Shown piece by piece: positions 1-7,309 of a stretch of 27,808 nt of DNA (position 1 is the first letter of the stretch; each line of letters begins with the position of its first letter). The notes under the pieces were generated by a model. The model did no database searches. It had not been told where the DNA came from and saw nothing but the letters and a program-made list of their open reading frames with translations. Where the stretch lies: NCBI GenBank assembly GCA_023431205.1, contig JAEYXQ010000183.1, positions 1 through 27,808 of the forward strand. Direction: 5' to 3'. A program made the position numbers and the translations under genes. This stretch comes from Pseudomonadota bacterium (lineage in GTDB: Bacteria > Pseudomonadota > Alphaproteobacteria > Rhizobiales > Devosiaceae).

Positions 1-1111
1 CGTCATAGGGCACGTTGGCTTCCGCCAGCAGCTCGTTCATGTGCCCCGGCATGCGGCCTGCCACTGGATGGATGGCGTATTTCACCGTCACGCCCTCTGC
101 CTTCAGCAGGTCAGCCATTTCGCGCAGGGCGTGCTGCGCCTGCGCCACGGCCATGCCGTATCCCGGCACGATGATGACCTTGCCGGCATTCTTCATCAGG
201 AACGCCGCATCGTCGGCGGCACCCTGCTTGACTGGCCGGTCGTCCTCGGCGGCAGCGGCGCTCGACGTATCGGCGCCGAACCCGCCCAGGATCACCGAGA
301 TGAACGAACGGTTCATCGCCTTGCACATGATGTAGCTCAGGATGGCGCCCGAGGAGCCCACCAGCGCGCCGGTGATGATCAGCGCGGTGTTGCCCAGCGT
401 GAAGCCGATGCCGGCCGCTGCCCACCCCGAATAGGAGTTCAGCATCGAGACGACCACCGGCATGTCGGCGCCGCCGATCGGGATGATCATCAGTCCACCC
501 AGCACCAGCGCCAGGATGGTGATCAGCCAGAACAGCAGCGGATCGGCCGTAACGGTGAAAGCCCAGACAAGGCCGATGACGACGAGGCCGAGGACGATGT
601 GGATGGCGTGTCGCGCCGGCAGGATGATGGGCTTGCCGCTCATGTTGCCGTTGAGCTTGGCAAAGGCGATCACCGAGCCGGTGAAGGTGAAGGCGCCGAT
701 GGCAACGCCGATGCTCATCTCGACAAGCGCCTGGGCGTGGATATCGCCCGGCACACCGATGCCAAAGGCCTCCGGCGCATAGAGCGCCGCCGCTGCCACG
801 AACACGGCTGCCAGACCGACCAGCGAGTGGAACGCCGCAACCAGTTGCGGCATGTCGGTCATCTTGACGGTGCGCGCCATGAAGGCGCCGATGCCGCCAC
901 CGATGCCCAACCCGCCCACGATCAGCAGCCAGCTGATCCAATCGGTCGGCGCCGCCACCAGCAGCGTGGTGACGATGGCAATACCCATGCCCACCATGCC
1001 GAAGGTGTTGCCCTGCCGGGCCGATGACGGATGCGAAAGCCCCCGCAGCGCCAGAATGAACAGCACGCCCGAGACAAGGTAGAGCAGAGCCGAGATGTCC
1101 CCCGAGATCAT
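1..1111 (-). CDS. pntB: NAD(P) transhydrogenase subunit beta (partial, 3' end outside window)
   Basis: Membrane subunit of the proton-translocating transhydrogenase, which drives hydride transfer from NADH to NADP+ with the proton gradient at the inner membrane. The 370 visible residues begin MISGDISALLYLVSG and contain about 260 residues of hydrophobic helices (domain II). The NADP-binding domain III follows, with VPGYGMAVAQAQ near residue 317 and then GRMPGHMNELLAEAN. The family is about 460-470 residues long, so roughly 95 C-terminal residues lie beyond base 1. The frame is open to the window edge, so this is not a pseudogene. The ATG lies 4 bases after the pntA2 stop, implying one mRNA and translational coupling. 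Confidence 0.96.
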   Translation of the reverse strand, partial: MISGDISALLYLVSGVLFILALRGLSHPSSARQGNTFGMVGMGIAIVTTLLVAAPTDWISWLLIVGGLGIGGGIGAFMARTVKMTDMPQLVAAFHSLVGLAAVFVAAAALYAPEAFGIGVPGDIHAQALVEMSIGVAIGAFTFTGSVIAFAKLNGNMSGKPIILPARHAIHIVLGLVVIGLVWAFTVTADPLLFWLITILALVLGGLMIIPIGGADMPVVVSMLNSYSGWAAAGIGFTLGNTALIITGALVGSSGAILSYIMCKAMNRSFISVILGGFGADTSSAAAAEDDRPVKQGAADDAAFLMKNAGKVIIVPGYGMAVAQAQHALREMADLLKAEGVTVKYAIHPVAGRMPGHMNELLAEANVPYD

Positions 1112-1115
1112 GGCT

Positions 1116-1481
1116 TCAGCCCTTCTTCTTGTACATTGATAGCATGCGCTGGGTGACGAGGAACCCGCCGAAGATGTTCACGCTGGCAAACACCAGCGCG
1201 ATGAAGCCGAAGACCTTCGATACCCAGCTCGCATCGGTTGCCAGTTGGACCCCTACGGCGAGCAGCGCCCCCACCACGATCACCGACGAGATGGCGTTGG
1301 TCACGCTCATCAGCGGCGTGTGCAGGGCCGGCGTGACGCTCCAGACCACGAAGTAGCCGACGAAGATCGCCAGGACGAAAATCGCGAGGCGGAAGGTGAA
1401 GGGGTCGATCGCCCCGCCGAGCGCGCCATGCGCCACCGCGGCGGCAACATCGGCGGTCTGTTCTGCGGTCGCTTCCATCAT
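1116..1481 (-). CDS. pntA2: NAD(P) transhydrogenase subunit alpha, part 2 (membrane part)
   Basis: Small membrane part of the split alpha subunit (121 residues), as in three-gene transhydrogenases of alphaproteobacteria. Three hydrophobic helices are visible at about residues 30-49, 62-82 and 90-113; the family motif TPLMSVTNAISS lies between the first and second. It contributes helices to domain II, the proton channel, together with PntB. Its start overlaps the pntA1 stop by 4 bases (ATGA), and pntB follows after 4 bases, so the three genes form a tight operon. In-frame alternative starts are limited to the two adjacent N-terminal methionines. The call is secure from motif, length and context. 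Confidence 0.95.
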   Translation of the reverse strand: MMEATAEQTADVAAAVAHGALGGAIDPFTFRLAIFVLAIFVGYFVVWSVTPALHTPLMSVTNAISSVIVVGALLAVGVQLATDASWVSKVFGFIALVFASVNIFGGFLVTQRMLSMYKKKG

Positions 1482-3016
1482 TCAGTCCCCTTGGGTGCTG
1501 CCGGCTTGCGGGTGCGCTTGGGCGTGGACGGAATATCCGACACAGCTTCGGTGGCGATCCTGCGCACTGTGGCCTTCCGGCCGGCGGGCTTGGCCGCCTC
1601 GGCCGCGGTGGCGATCACCCGCTCCGCCTTCTTGGTTGCGGCGCGCTTGCGCGGGCTCGGTCCCGCCTCGGCCACGCCCGGAATGGATTGCTCCACGCCC
1701 GGCTGCGCCTTTTTCGGCGGATCGGCCATGGCGGGCACGGCCACATTGGCCGCCCCCTTCCCCTTGCGCACCGGCGTTTTCCCGGTGGCGCCAGTCTTGG
1801 CAGCGCCGGCCGGGGCGACAACCTCGGCTGGCGGCGGAGCCGGCGCAGCCTCGACTGCTGCTGCCGGTGCGGCTGCAGCAGGAGGCGCGGGAGCGAAGTT
1901 CGGGTGCACCACCGCGCCGTCGCGGGTCAGCACCGTCGCCTTGACCAGTTCGTCGTCCCAGTTGATCGCAAGGCGCTTGTCGGCCTTGTCGATCAGCGTC
2001 TCGACAAAGGCCAGCAGGTTGCGGGCATAGAGCTGGCTCGCCGTTGTCGGGATCCGGCCCTGCATATTGGTGTAGCCGATGATGGTGACGCCGTTGTGCT
2101 CGATCACCCGGCCCGGTTGCGTCAGCTCGACATTGCCGCCGCGCTCTGCTGCGAGATCGACGATGACCGAACCGGGCGCCATGGATTCAACCATCTCGCG
2201 GCTGATCAGCCGTGGCGCCGGCCGCCCCGGGATCAGCGCCGTGGTGATGACGATATCCTGCTTGGCGATGTGCTGGGCGGTGAGTGCGGCCTGCTTGGCC
2301 TGGTACTCGGCGCTCATCTGCTTGGCGTAGCCACCGGCGGTCTCGGCCTGGCGGAACTCCTCGTCTTCGACCGCGATGAACTTGGCGCCGAGCGACTCCA
2401 CCTGCTCCTTGGCAGCCGGACGCACGTCGGTTGCCGACACTACCGCGCCGAGGCGCTTGGCCGTGGCGATCGCCTGCAGCCCGGCAACGCCGGCCCCCAT
2501 GACGAAGGCCTTGGCCGGCCGCACCGTACCGGCCGCCGTCATCATCATCGGCAGCGCTCGGTCGAACACTGCCGCGGCCTCGATCACGCCCTGGTAGCCA
2601 GCGAGGTTGGCCTGAGAGGAGAGGATGTCCATCACCTGCGCCCGGGTGATGCGCGGCATGAATTCCATCGACACCGCAGTCACGCCCGCCTGGGCGAGCG
2701 CTGCGACATCGGCTTCGTTGCCATAGGGGTCGAGCGCCCCGATCACCAGCGCTCCGGGATTGACACCCGCCAGCGTGGCCGCTGCCGGCCGCCGCACGGT
2801 GAGCACCACATCGGCGCCGCTGAGGGTCGTCGCAGGATCGGCGGCAAGGGTGGCCCCCGCCGCTTCATACTCCGCATCGGGAATGCGTGCGCCGGCGCCC
2901 GCGCCACGCTCGACGGTGACATTGGCACCGAACCCGATCAGCTTGCCCACCGTCTCCGGCGTCGCCGCGACGCGGTTCTCCCCTTCGAAACGTTCGCGGA
3001 CGATGGCAATCTTCAT
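1478..3016 (-). CDS. pntA1: NAD(P) transhydrogenase subunit alpha, part 1, with long basic C-terminal tail
   Basis: Soluble NAD(H)-binding subunit (domain I) of the proton-translocating transhydrogenase. The core spans about residues 1-376: N-terminal MKIAIVRERFEGENRVA, the Rossmann loop GAGVAG at 174-179, and the ribose-binding Asp197 in SATDVRP. The family's alpha-1 subunit usually ends close to this core, at about 375-400 residues. Here a tail of about 136 residues follows (377-512). It is rich in Ala, Pro, Lys and Arg and has clusters such as RKRAATKKAER, resembling histone-H1-like or AlgP-like tails. The frame stays open and codon use looks like the core, so it appears translated. GGGAG lies 8 bases before the ATG. 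It is first in the pntA1-A2-B operon. Confidence 0.94.
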   Translation of the reverse strand: MKIAIVRERFEGENRVAATPETVGKLIGFGANVTVERGAGAGARIPDAEYEAAGATLAADPATTLSGADVVLTVRRPAAATLAGVNPGALVIGALDPYGNEADVAALAQAGVTAVSMEFMPRITRAQVMDILSSQANLAGYQGVIEAAAVFDRALPMMMTAAGTVRPAKAFVMGAGVAGLQAIATAKRLGAVVSATDVRPAAKEQVESLGAKFIAVEDEEFRQAETAGGYAKQMSAEYQAKQAALTAQHIAKQDIVITTALIPGRPAPRLISREMVESMAPGSVIVDLAAERGGNVELTQPGRVIEHNGVTIIGYTNMQGRIPTTASQLYARNLLAFVETLIDKADKRLAINWDDELVKATVLTRDGAVVHPNFAPAPPAAAAPAAAVEAAPAPPPAEVVAPAGAAKTGATGKTPVRKGKGAANVAVPAMADPPKKAQPGVEQSIPGVAEAGPSPRKRAATKKAERVIATAAEAAKPAGRKATVRRIATEAVSDIPSTPKRTRKPAAPKGTE

Positions 3017-3118
3017 GTCGCAAGCTCCCGCCGCTGAGCGCCGGGAACGGCTGCGGCATGCCGAAAGATTTGCCGCCGGGCCTCGTGGTCCGGCGCACCA
3101 GACGATTGAAGTCGAGGC

Positions 3119-3364
3119 TTAGCGGCGGTCGAGCACAGCCCAGACGACCGGCCCCACCAGCGAGGCGAGGATCAGCACCCAACCGACACCGGCCTGGTTG
3201 GCGATGACGGCGAAGTACAGTCCCACCATCAGCAAGGCCATCGCGGCGATCACGTACTTCAAGCCCGCCACGAAACCGCTATAGGTCGCTTCGTGCTGGG
3301 CATAGTCCATGGCCGTCTCCTGCTGCGGCGCCGGGTGGGGTGTGGTGGGATGCTTGGTGGCCAT
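3119..3364 (-). CDS. aa3-type cytochrome c oxidase subunit IV family small membrane protein
   Basis: An 81-residue protein matching my memory of the bacterial aa3-type cytochrome c oxidase subunit IV family: the motif MDYAQHEATYSGF is followed by two hydrophobic segments (about residues 36-54 and 57-77). The family is an accessory single-chain subunit of haem-copper oxidases. The start is ambiguous. The ATG at 3364 has GAGGA 4 bases upstream; an internal ATG at 3310, giving MDYAQHEATY and 63 residues, has AGGAGA 5 bases upstream and fits the usual family N-terminus. It lies between the oligoendopeptidase gene and pntA1 on the same strand, about 100 bases before pntA1. That suggests a respiratory or proton-motive-force gene neighbourhood rather than a cox operon. 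Confidence 0.8.
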   Translation of the reverse strand: MATKHPTTPHPAPQQETAMDYAQHEATYSGFVAGLKYVIAAMALLMVGLYFAVIANQAGVGWVLILASLVGPVVWAVLDRR

Positions 3365-3398
3365 ATCGTCCTCGAAAGTACAGTCGTTCTTAAGTCTG

Positions 3399-5219
3399 TC
3401 AGCCGGAAGTCGCAGGAGGCGACGTGGCTTCCAGCTCGTCGATCAGTCGCTCGATCATGCCGAGTCCGAGCGACCAGAATTGCGGGTCCTTGGCGTCGAG
3501 CCCGAACGGAGCCAGCAGCTCGGAATGATGCTTGCTTCCCCCGGCCTTGAGCAGCTCGAAATAGCGCTCGGCAAACCCCTCATGTGCCTTCTCATACTGT
3601 GCGTAGAGCGAGTTCACAAGGCAGTCACCAAAGGCATAGGCGTACACATAGAACGGCGAGTGGATGAAGTGCGGGATATAGGCCCAGAACACTTCGTAGC
3701 CCTCATTGGCCTTGATGGCCGGGCCCAGTGATTCTGCCTGCACGTCGAGCCAGATGCGGTTGATCTCCTCGGCCCTCAGTTCACCCTGCCGCCGCGCCGT
3801 ATGGACCCGCCGCTCGAAGGTGTAGAAGGCGATCTGGCGCACCACCGTGTTGAGCATGTCCTCGACCTTGCCCGACAGCAGCGCAAAGCGCTGGCGCGGG
3901 TCGGTGGTCTTGGCCAGCAGGTGCCGGAAGGTCAGCATCTCGCCGAACACCGAGGCGGTTTCCGCCAGAGTCAGCGGCGTGTTGGCGAGGATCGGCCCCT
4001 GCGCCGCGGCGAGGCGCTGGTGGACGCCATGGCCCAGTTCGTGGGCGAGCGTCATGATGTCCCGCGTCCGCCCCAGATAGTTGAGCATCAGATAGGGGTG
4101 CGCACTTGGCACTGTCGGGTGCGCGAAGGCACCGGAAAGCTTGCCCTCCACCACCGGCGCGTCGATCCAGCCCGAGTTGAAGAACGGGCGGGCGACCTCT
4201 GCCAGTTCCGGCGAAAAGCTTCCATAGGCCTCGAGCACCGTCGACACCGCCGTGTCCCAGTTCCAGATCCGCTCGTCGCTGGTCGGCAGCGGCGCATTGC
4301 GATCCCAGGCGTTGAGCTGGTCCTTGCCGAACCACTTCGCCTTCATCTGGTAGTAGCGGTGGCTGAGGCGGGGATAGGCTTCCTGCACCGCCGCCTGCAG
4401 CGCATCGACAACCTCGCGCTCGACGGAGTTCGCCATGTGCCGGCTGTCGGCGATGTCCTGGTAGCCGCGCCAGCGGTCGGAGATTTCCTTGTCCTTGGCC
4501 AGCACGTTGGTGATGTGGGTGAACAGCCGCACATTGCCGGAAAGGGTGTTGGCCAAGGCCTTGAACGCCGCCTCGCGCTTGCTCTCCTCCTTTTCCGACA
4601 GCAGGTGCAGCGTTGCTTCCATGTTCAGCTTTTCGCCATCCACCTCGAATTCGAGGCTGGACAGCGTTTCGTCGAACAGCCGGTTCCAGGCGGAGAAGGC
4701 GGTGACCGACTTGTCGTGGAAGAGCTCTTCGAGCTTGTCGTCGAGCTGGTACGGCCTGGCCTTGCGCAGATCGGCGAACCAGGTGCGATAGCGCGCCAGC
4801 TCAGGATCCTTGCTGATCGCCGCCTCGAGATCGGCGTCCTCGATGCGGTTGAGCTCGAGTTCGAAGAACAGCACCCGGGTCGACAGCGTCGTCAGGGCTT
4901 CGTTGGTGTCGCCCATGAACTTAGCGCGATCCGGATCCGCCGAGTTCTGCGCGTAGCGCAGGAAGGCGTAGGAGCCGATGCGGCCGGTCAGGTCGCCGAG
5001 GACCTCGCTGTCGCGGATGGCTTCAATCAGCCTCCCGGTGCGGGTCAGTTCGGCAAGCTTGCCCTTGTACGTGCTCTCAAAGCCGCTCGCCCGCTCCCGC
5101 GCCTCATCCAGGGCGGCCTTGAACTCGGGGCTGTCCGGCGCCGGATAAAGGTCGGTGAGGTCCCATACCGGCAGCGTGCCGAATGCGTTGTGGCCCTTGC
5201 TGGGTGCCGCTTGAGTCAT
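3399..5219 (-). CDS. pepF: M3 family oligoendopeptidase (PepF type)
   Basis: Cytoplasmic zinc metallopeptidase of the thimet/PepF family that degrades short peptides. It has 606 residues, the usual length. The N-terminus carries the family signature WDLTDLYP (residues 19-26). The zinc site is HELGH at 393-397, with Glu420 in TLAETASVFGE as the likely third ligand. A long helical N-terminal half precedes the catalytic domain. GGAG lies 8 bases before the ATG at 5219. No signal peptide is visible. The oxidase subunit IV gene follows 34 bases after its stop, so the two may share an mRNA. It may help recycle peptides, for example those imported by the opp system elsewhere in the window; that link is inference. 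Confidence 0.95.
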   Translation of the reverse strand: MTQAAPSKGHNAFGTLPVWDLTDLYPAPDSPEFKAALDEARERASGFESTYKGKLAELTRTGRLIEAIRDSEVLGDLTGRIGSYAFLRYAQNSADPDRAKFMGDTNEALTTLSTRVLFFELELNRIEDADLEAAISKDPELARYRTWFADLRKARPYQLDDKLEELFHDKSVTAFSAWNRLFDETLSSLEFEVDGEKLNMEATLHLLSEKEESKREAAFKALANTLSGNVRLFTHITNVLAKDKEISDRWRGYQDIADSRHMANSVEREVVDALQAAVQEAYPRLSHRYYQMKAKWFGKDQLNAWDRNAPLPTSDERIWNWDTAVSTVLEAYGSFSPELAEVARPFFNSGWIDAPVVEGKLSGAFAHPTVPSAHPYLMLNYLGRTRDIMTLAHELGHGVHQRLAAAQGPILANTPLTLAETASVFGEMLTFRHLLAKTTDPRQRFALLSGKVEDMLNTVVRQIAFYTFERRVHTARRQGELRAEEINRIWLDVQAESLGPAIKANEGYEVFWAYIPHFIHSPFYVYAYAFGDCLVNSLYAQYEKAHEGFAERYFELLKAGGSKHHSELLAPFGLDAKDPQFWSLGLGMIERLIDELEATSPPATSG

Positions 5220-5284
5220 CAGGTCGTCTCCGCTGATCGGTCGCGGCGGACCTTAGCCAGCGCAGGGTGGGCTGTGAAGGGTGC

Positions 5285-5308
5285 GCGGCGCCTTGCGGCA
5301 GGCGCCGC
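5285..5308 (-). terminator. GC-rich hairpin between small membrane protein gene and pepF
   Basis: Perfect 9-bp stem, GCGGCGCCT at 5285-5293 and AGGCGCCGC at 5300-5308, with a 6-base loop. It lies 10 bases beyond the stop of the 59-residue membrane protein. There is no T tract on either strand, so it could be a weak or Rho-assisted terminator or an mRNA-stabilising hairpin. Confidence 0.4.
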
Positions 5309-5317
5309 CGCGACGTT

Positions 5318-5497
5318 TCACTGGGTCGGCATCTCGCCGACGGCGGTCTGGTTGGAGTCGTTTGGCGTCCCCGCCACCCGATCCTGCCCCATCAGCACCA
5401 GCCCGCCCACCAGCAGTGCCCCGATCAGCCACAGCGCGCCGGCCAGAAGCGCGAAGCCCCCGATGAACTCGAGGCCGGTATAAGTCTTGGTTGCCAT
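5318..5497 (-). CDS. Small hypothetical membrane protein (59 residues)
   Basis: I do not recognise a family. The protein starts MATKTYTGLEFIGG and has one long hydrophobic stretch (about residues 11-37), which could form one long or two short helices. A polar tail of about 20 residues contains DRVAGTPNDSNQ. The start at 5497 is chosen because AAAGGAG sits 7 bases upstream. A longer reading from 5524 would add nine residues and place this ribosome site inside the gene. It is divergent from the sigma-54 regulator gene at 5691 and shares its upstream region, including the CtrA-type site. It reads toward pepF with a hairpin in between. Coding is supported by the ribosome site and membrane profile only. 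Confidence 0.7.
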   Translation of the reverse strand: MATKTYTGLEFIGGFALLAGALWLIGALLVGGLVLMGQDRVAGTPNDSNQTAVGEMPTQ

Positions 5498-5602
5498 GCT
5501 GTTGCTCCTTTGTTGTTCCGGCAAATGCGCTTCGCCCCGCTGCGGTTGCCTGCCGCTCCGCCAGTCTGCCGCAACCGCCGGCGCGGAGGCAATCGGTTAC
5601 GA

Positions 5603-5617
5603 TTAATCCCCTCTTAA
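5603..5617. promoter_or_regulatory. CtrA-type binding site (TTAA-N7-TTAA)
   Basis: TTAA at 5603-5606 and TTAA at 5614-5617 are separated by exactly 7 bases (TCCCCTC). This is the full recognition pattern of the cell-cycle regulator CtrA, known from Caulobacter and other alphaproteobacteria. It lies in the divergent region, 74 bases upstream of the response regulator ATG and about 106 upstream of the small membrane protein ATG. TTAA is rare in this GC-rich window and I saw no second copy of the full pattern. Function is inferred. Confidence 0.6.
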
Positions 5618-5655
5618 GGTCCCGCCCGCATGCTGCTCCCAAAACGGCACACCGC

Positions 5656-5660
5656 GATTC
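5656..5660. promoter_or_regulatory. GANTC (CcrM methylation) site in regulator leader
   Basis: GATTC lies between the CtrA-type site and the start codon at 5691. GANTC is the target of the cell-cycle methyltransferase CcrM in alphaproteobacteria, and such sites in promoters can tie transcription to replication fork passage. A single GANTC can occur by chance, so its weight comes only from the nearby CtrA site. Confidence 0.35.
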
Positions 5661-5690
5661 CACGCGGGCCACGACAAGACTGGAGTGTGT

Positions 5691-7178
5691 ATGACGCGCG
5701 TTCTCGTAGTCGACGATGATCCGGTGCAACTGCGACTGACGGCCGAAGTGGCCAATCGCGCCGGCTTCCGTCCGCTGACCGCCACCGGCGGCGAGCAGGC
5801 GCTCGCGATTCTCCGCGACGACAAGAGCATCGGCGCGATGATTCTCGACCTTGTCATGCCCGACCTCGACGGCATGGGTGTCATGGACGCGATGCGCCGT
5901 GAAGGGCTGAGCACCCCGGTCATCATCCAGACCGGCAACGCGTCCCTCGAGACCGTGGTCTCGGCCATGCGCAACGGCGCCGCCGACTATTTCGTCAAGC
6001 CGGTTGCCCCCGAGCGGCTGATCGTGTCGCTTCGCAACGCCATCAAGCTCGACACCCTCGAAACCGTCATCCGGGCCGAACAGTCCCGCCGCGCCGGCAC
6101 CTTCACCGTTGCCGACATGATCGCGCGGGCCCCGTCCATGGCCCGGGTCATCAGCCTGTACGGCAAGGCCGCGCGGTCCACGATTCCCGTGCTGATCGAA
6201 GGCGAGACCGGCGTCGGCAAGGAACTGATCGCGCGCATCATCCAGGGCAGCAGCGATCGTGCCGGCAAGCCGTTCGTCACCGTCAACAGCGGCGCCATTC
6301 CCGCCAATCTCGTTGAGTCCGTGCTGTTCGGCCACAAGAAGGGCGCCTTCACCGGCGCGGTCTCCGACCAGCTCGGCAAGTTCGCCGAAGCCCACAACGG
6401 CACCCTGTTCCTCGACGAAGTGGGCGAACTGCCCCCCGAAACCCAGGTCAAGCTGCTGCGGGCCCTGCAGGAGGGCGAGATCGAGCCCCTGGGCAGCGGC
6501 CGCGCCGAACGGGTCAACGTCCGCGTCATCTCCGCCACCAACCGGCGCCTGCTCAACCTTGCCCGCACCGGTGAATTCCGCGAAGACCTCTACTACCGGC
6601 TCAACGTCTTCCCCATCTACGTGCCGCCGCTGCGCGAGCGCATGGAAGACGTCCCCGCCATGGTGGACATGTTCATCGCCCGCTTTGCCGCCGAGGCCAA
6701 CAAGCGGGTGCTGGGCATCTCGCCGCCGGCGCTCGAGCTACTGATGGCCTATGACTGGCCCGGCAATGTCCGCCAGCTGGAAAACACCGTCTACCGCGCC
6801 GTCATTCTGGCGGACGGCGCTTATCTTGAAACCATCGACTTCCCGCAGATCGTCGCCCAGGCCAATGGCCGCGACCTCGCCGCGGGTGCGATGGCCACCG
6901 CACCTGTGCTGGCGGCGCCCATTCACATCGATACTGCCCAGGCGCGCGAGCGGGTGCCGGTAGAACGTCCCACGACCCCGGCCGACCGCTTCCTCGGCCC
7001 GGCCGGCGACGTGACGCCGCTGTCGGACCTCGAGCGCGACGCCATCGCCTTCGCCATCGAACATCACGGTGGCCGCATGTCCCGCGTCGCCCGTGCCCTT
7101 GGCATCGGGCGCTCCACCCTCTACCGCAAGCTCCACGAATACGGCCTCGCCGACGGCCTGATCAGCGACGCCGCCTGA
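5691..7178 (+). CDS. Sigma-54-dependent response regulator (NtrC family), orphan
   Basis: A 495-residue NtrC-type activator with three domains. The receiver domain (1-120) has acidic residues Asp8-10, phospho-acceptor Asp53, Thr81 and Lys103. The AAA+ sigma-54 activation domain (about 145-375) has Walker A GETGVGKE at 171-178, the sigma-54 contact loop GAFTGA at 218-223 and Walker B FLDE at 240-243. A C-terminal Fis-type helix-turn-helix contains RVARALGIGRSTLYRKL. The ATG at 5691 is preferred over 5685 because GGAG lies 5 bases upstream and translation then begins MTRVLVVDDD. No histidine kinase gene is adjacent, so it is an orphan here. A CtrA-type site and a GANTC site lie upstream. The L,D-transpeptidase and DUF882 genes follow on the same strand and are possible, unproven, targets. 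Confidence 0.93.
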   Translation: MTRVLVVDDDPVQLRLTAEVANRAGFRPLTATGGEQALAILRDDKSIGAMILDLVMPDLDGMGVMDAMRREGLSTPVIIQTGNASLETVVSAMRNGAADYFVKPVAPERLIVSLRNAIKLDTLETVIRAEQSRRAGTFTVADMIARAPSMARVISLYGKAARSTIPVLIEGETGVGKELIARIIQGSSDRAGKPFVTVNSGAIPANLVESVLFGHKKGAFTGAVSDQLGKFAEAHNGTLFLDEVGELPPETQVKLLRALQEGEIEPLGSGRAERVNVRVISATNRRLLNLARTGEFREDLYYRLNVFPIYVPPLRERMEDVPAMVDMFIARFAAEANKRVLGISPPALELLMAYDWPGNVRQLENTVYRAVILADGAYLETIDFPQIVAQANGRDLAAGAMATAPVLAAPIHIDTAQARERVPVERPTTPADRFLGPAGDVTPLSDLERDAIAFAIEHHGGRMSRVARALGIGRSTLYRKLHEYGLADGLISDAA

Positions 7179-7267
7179 CGATCGTTGCTCCAGCGCCACA
7201 TGCATGGCTCACAGTCTCGCGAGCGATTGCTCCCGTTAAGGTTTCAAGAGTATTGCTCGGAAGCGTT

Positions 7268-7290
7268 GGCGGCCGGGCGTCATGGCCGCC
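7268..7290 (+). repeat. Inverted repeat in L,D-transpeptidase leader
   Basis: GGCGGCC at 7268-7274 pairs with GGCCGCC at 7284-7290 across a 9-base loop, ending about 9 bases before the GGGAG ribosome site. It could form a leader hairpin affecting translation of the downstream gene, or be a fortuitous GC-rich pairing. Confidence 0.3.
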
Positions 7291-7309
7291 TGCGTGTGTG
7301 GGAGCGCTC

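Noticed and set aside
41..1027. 328-residue plus-strand ORF and overlapping minus-strand 276-residue ORF
   Set aside because: Both are shadows of pntB, whose frame runs off the left edge and encodes clear transhydrogenase motifs.
3801..5483. 560-residue plus-strand ORF opposite pepF
   Set aside because: Antisense to a well-supported M3 peptidase; composition is His/Arg/Gly-rich with no recognisable fold, typical of GC-rich shadows.
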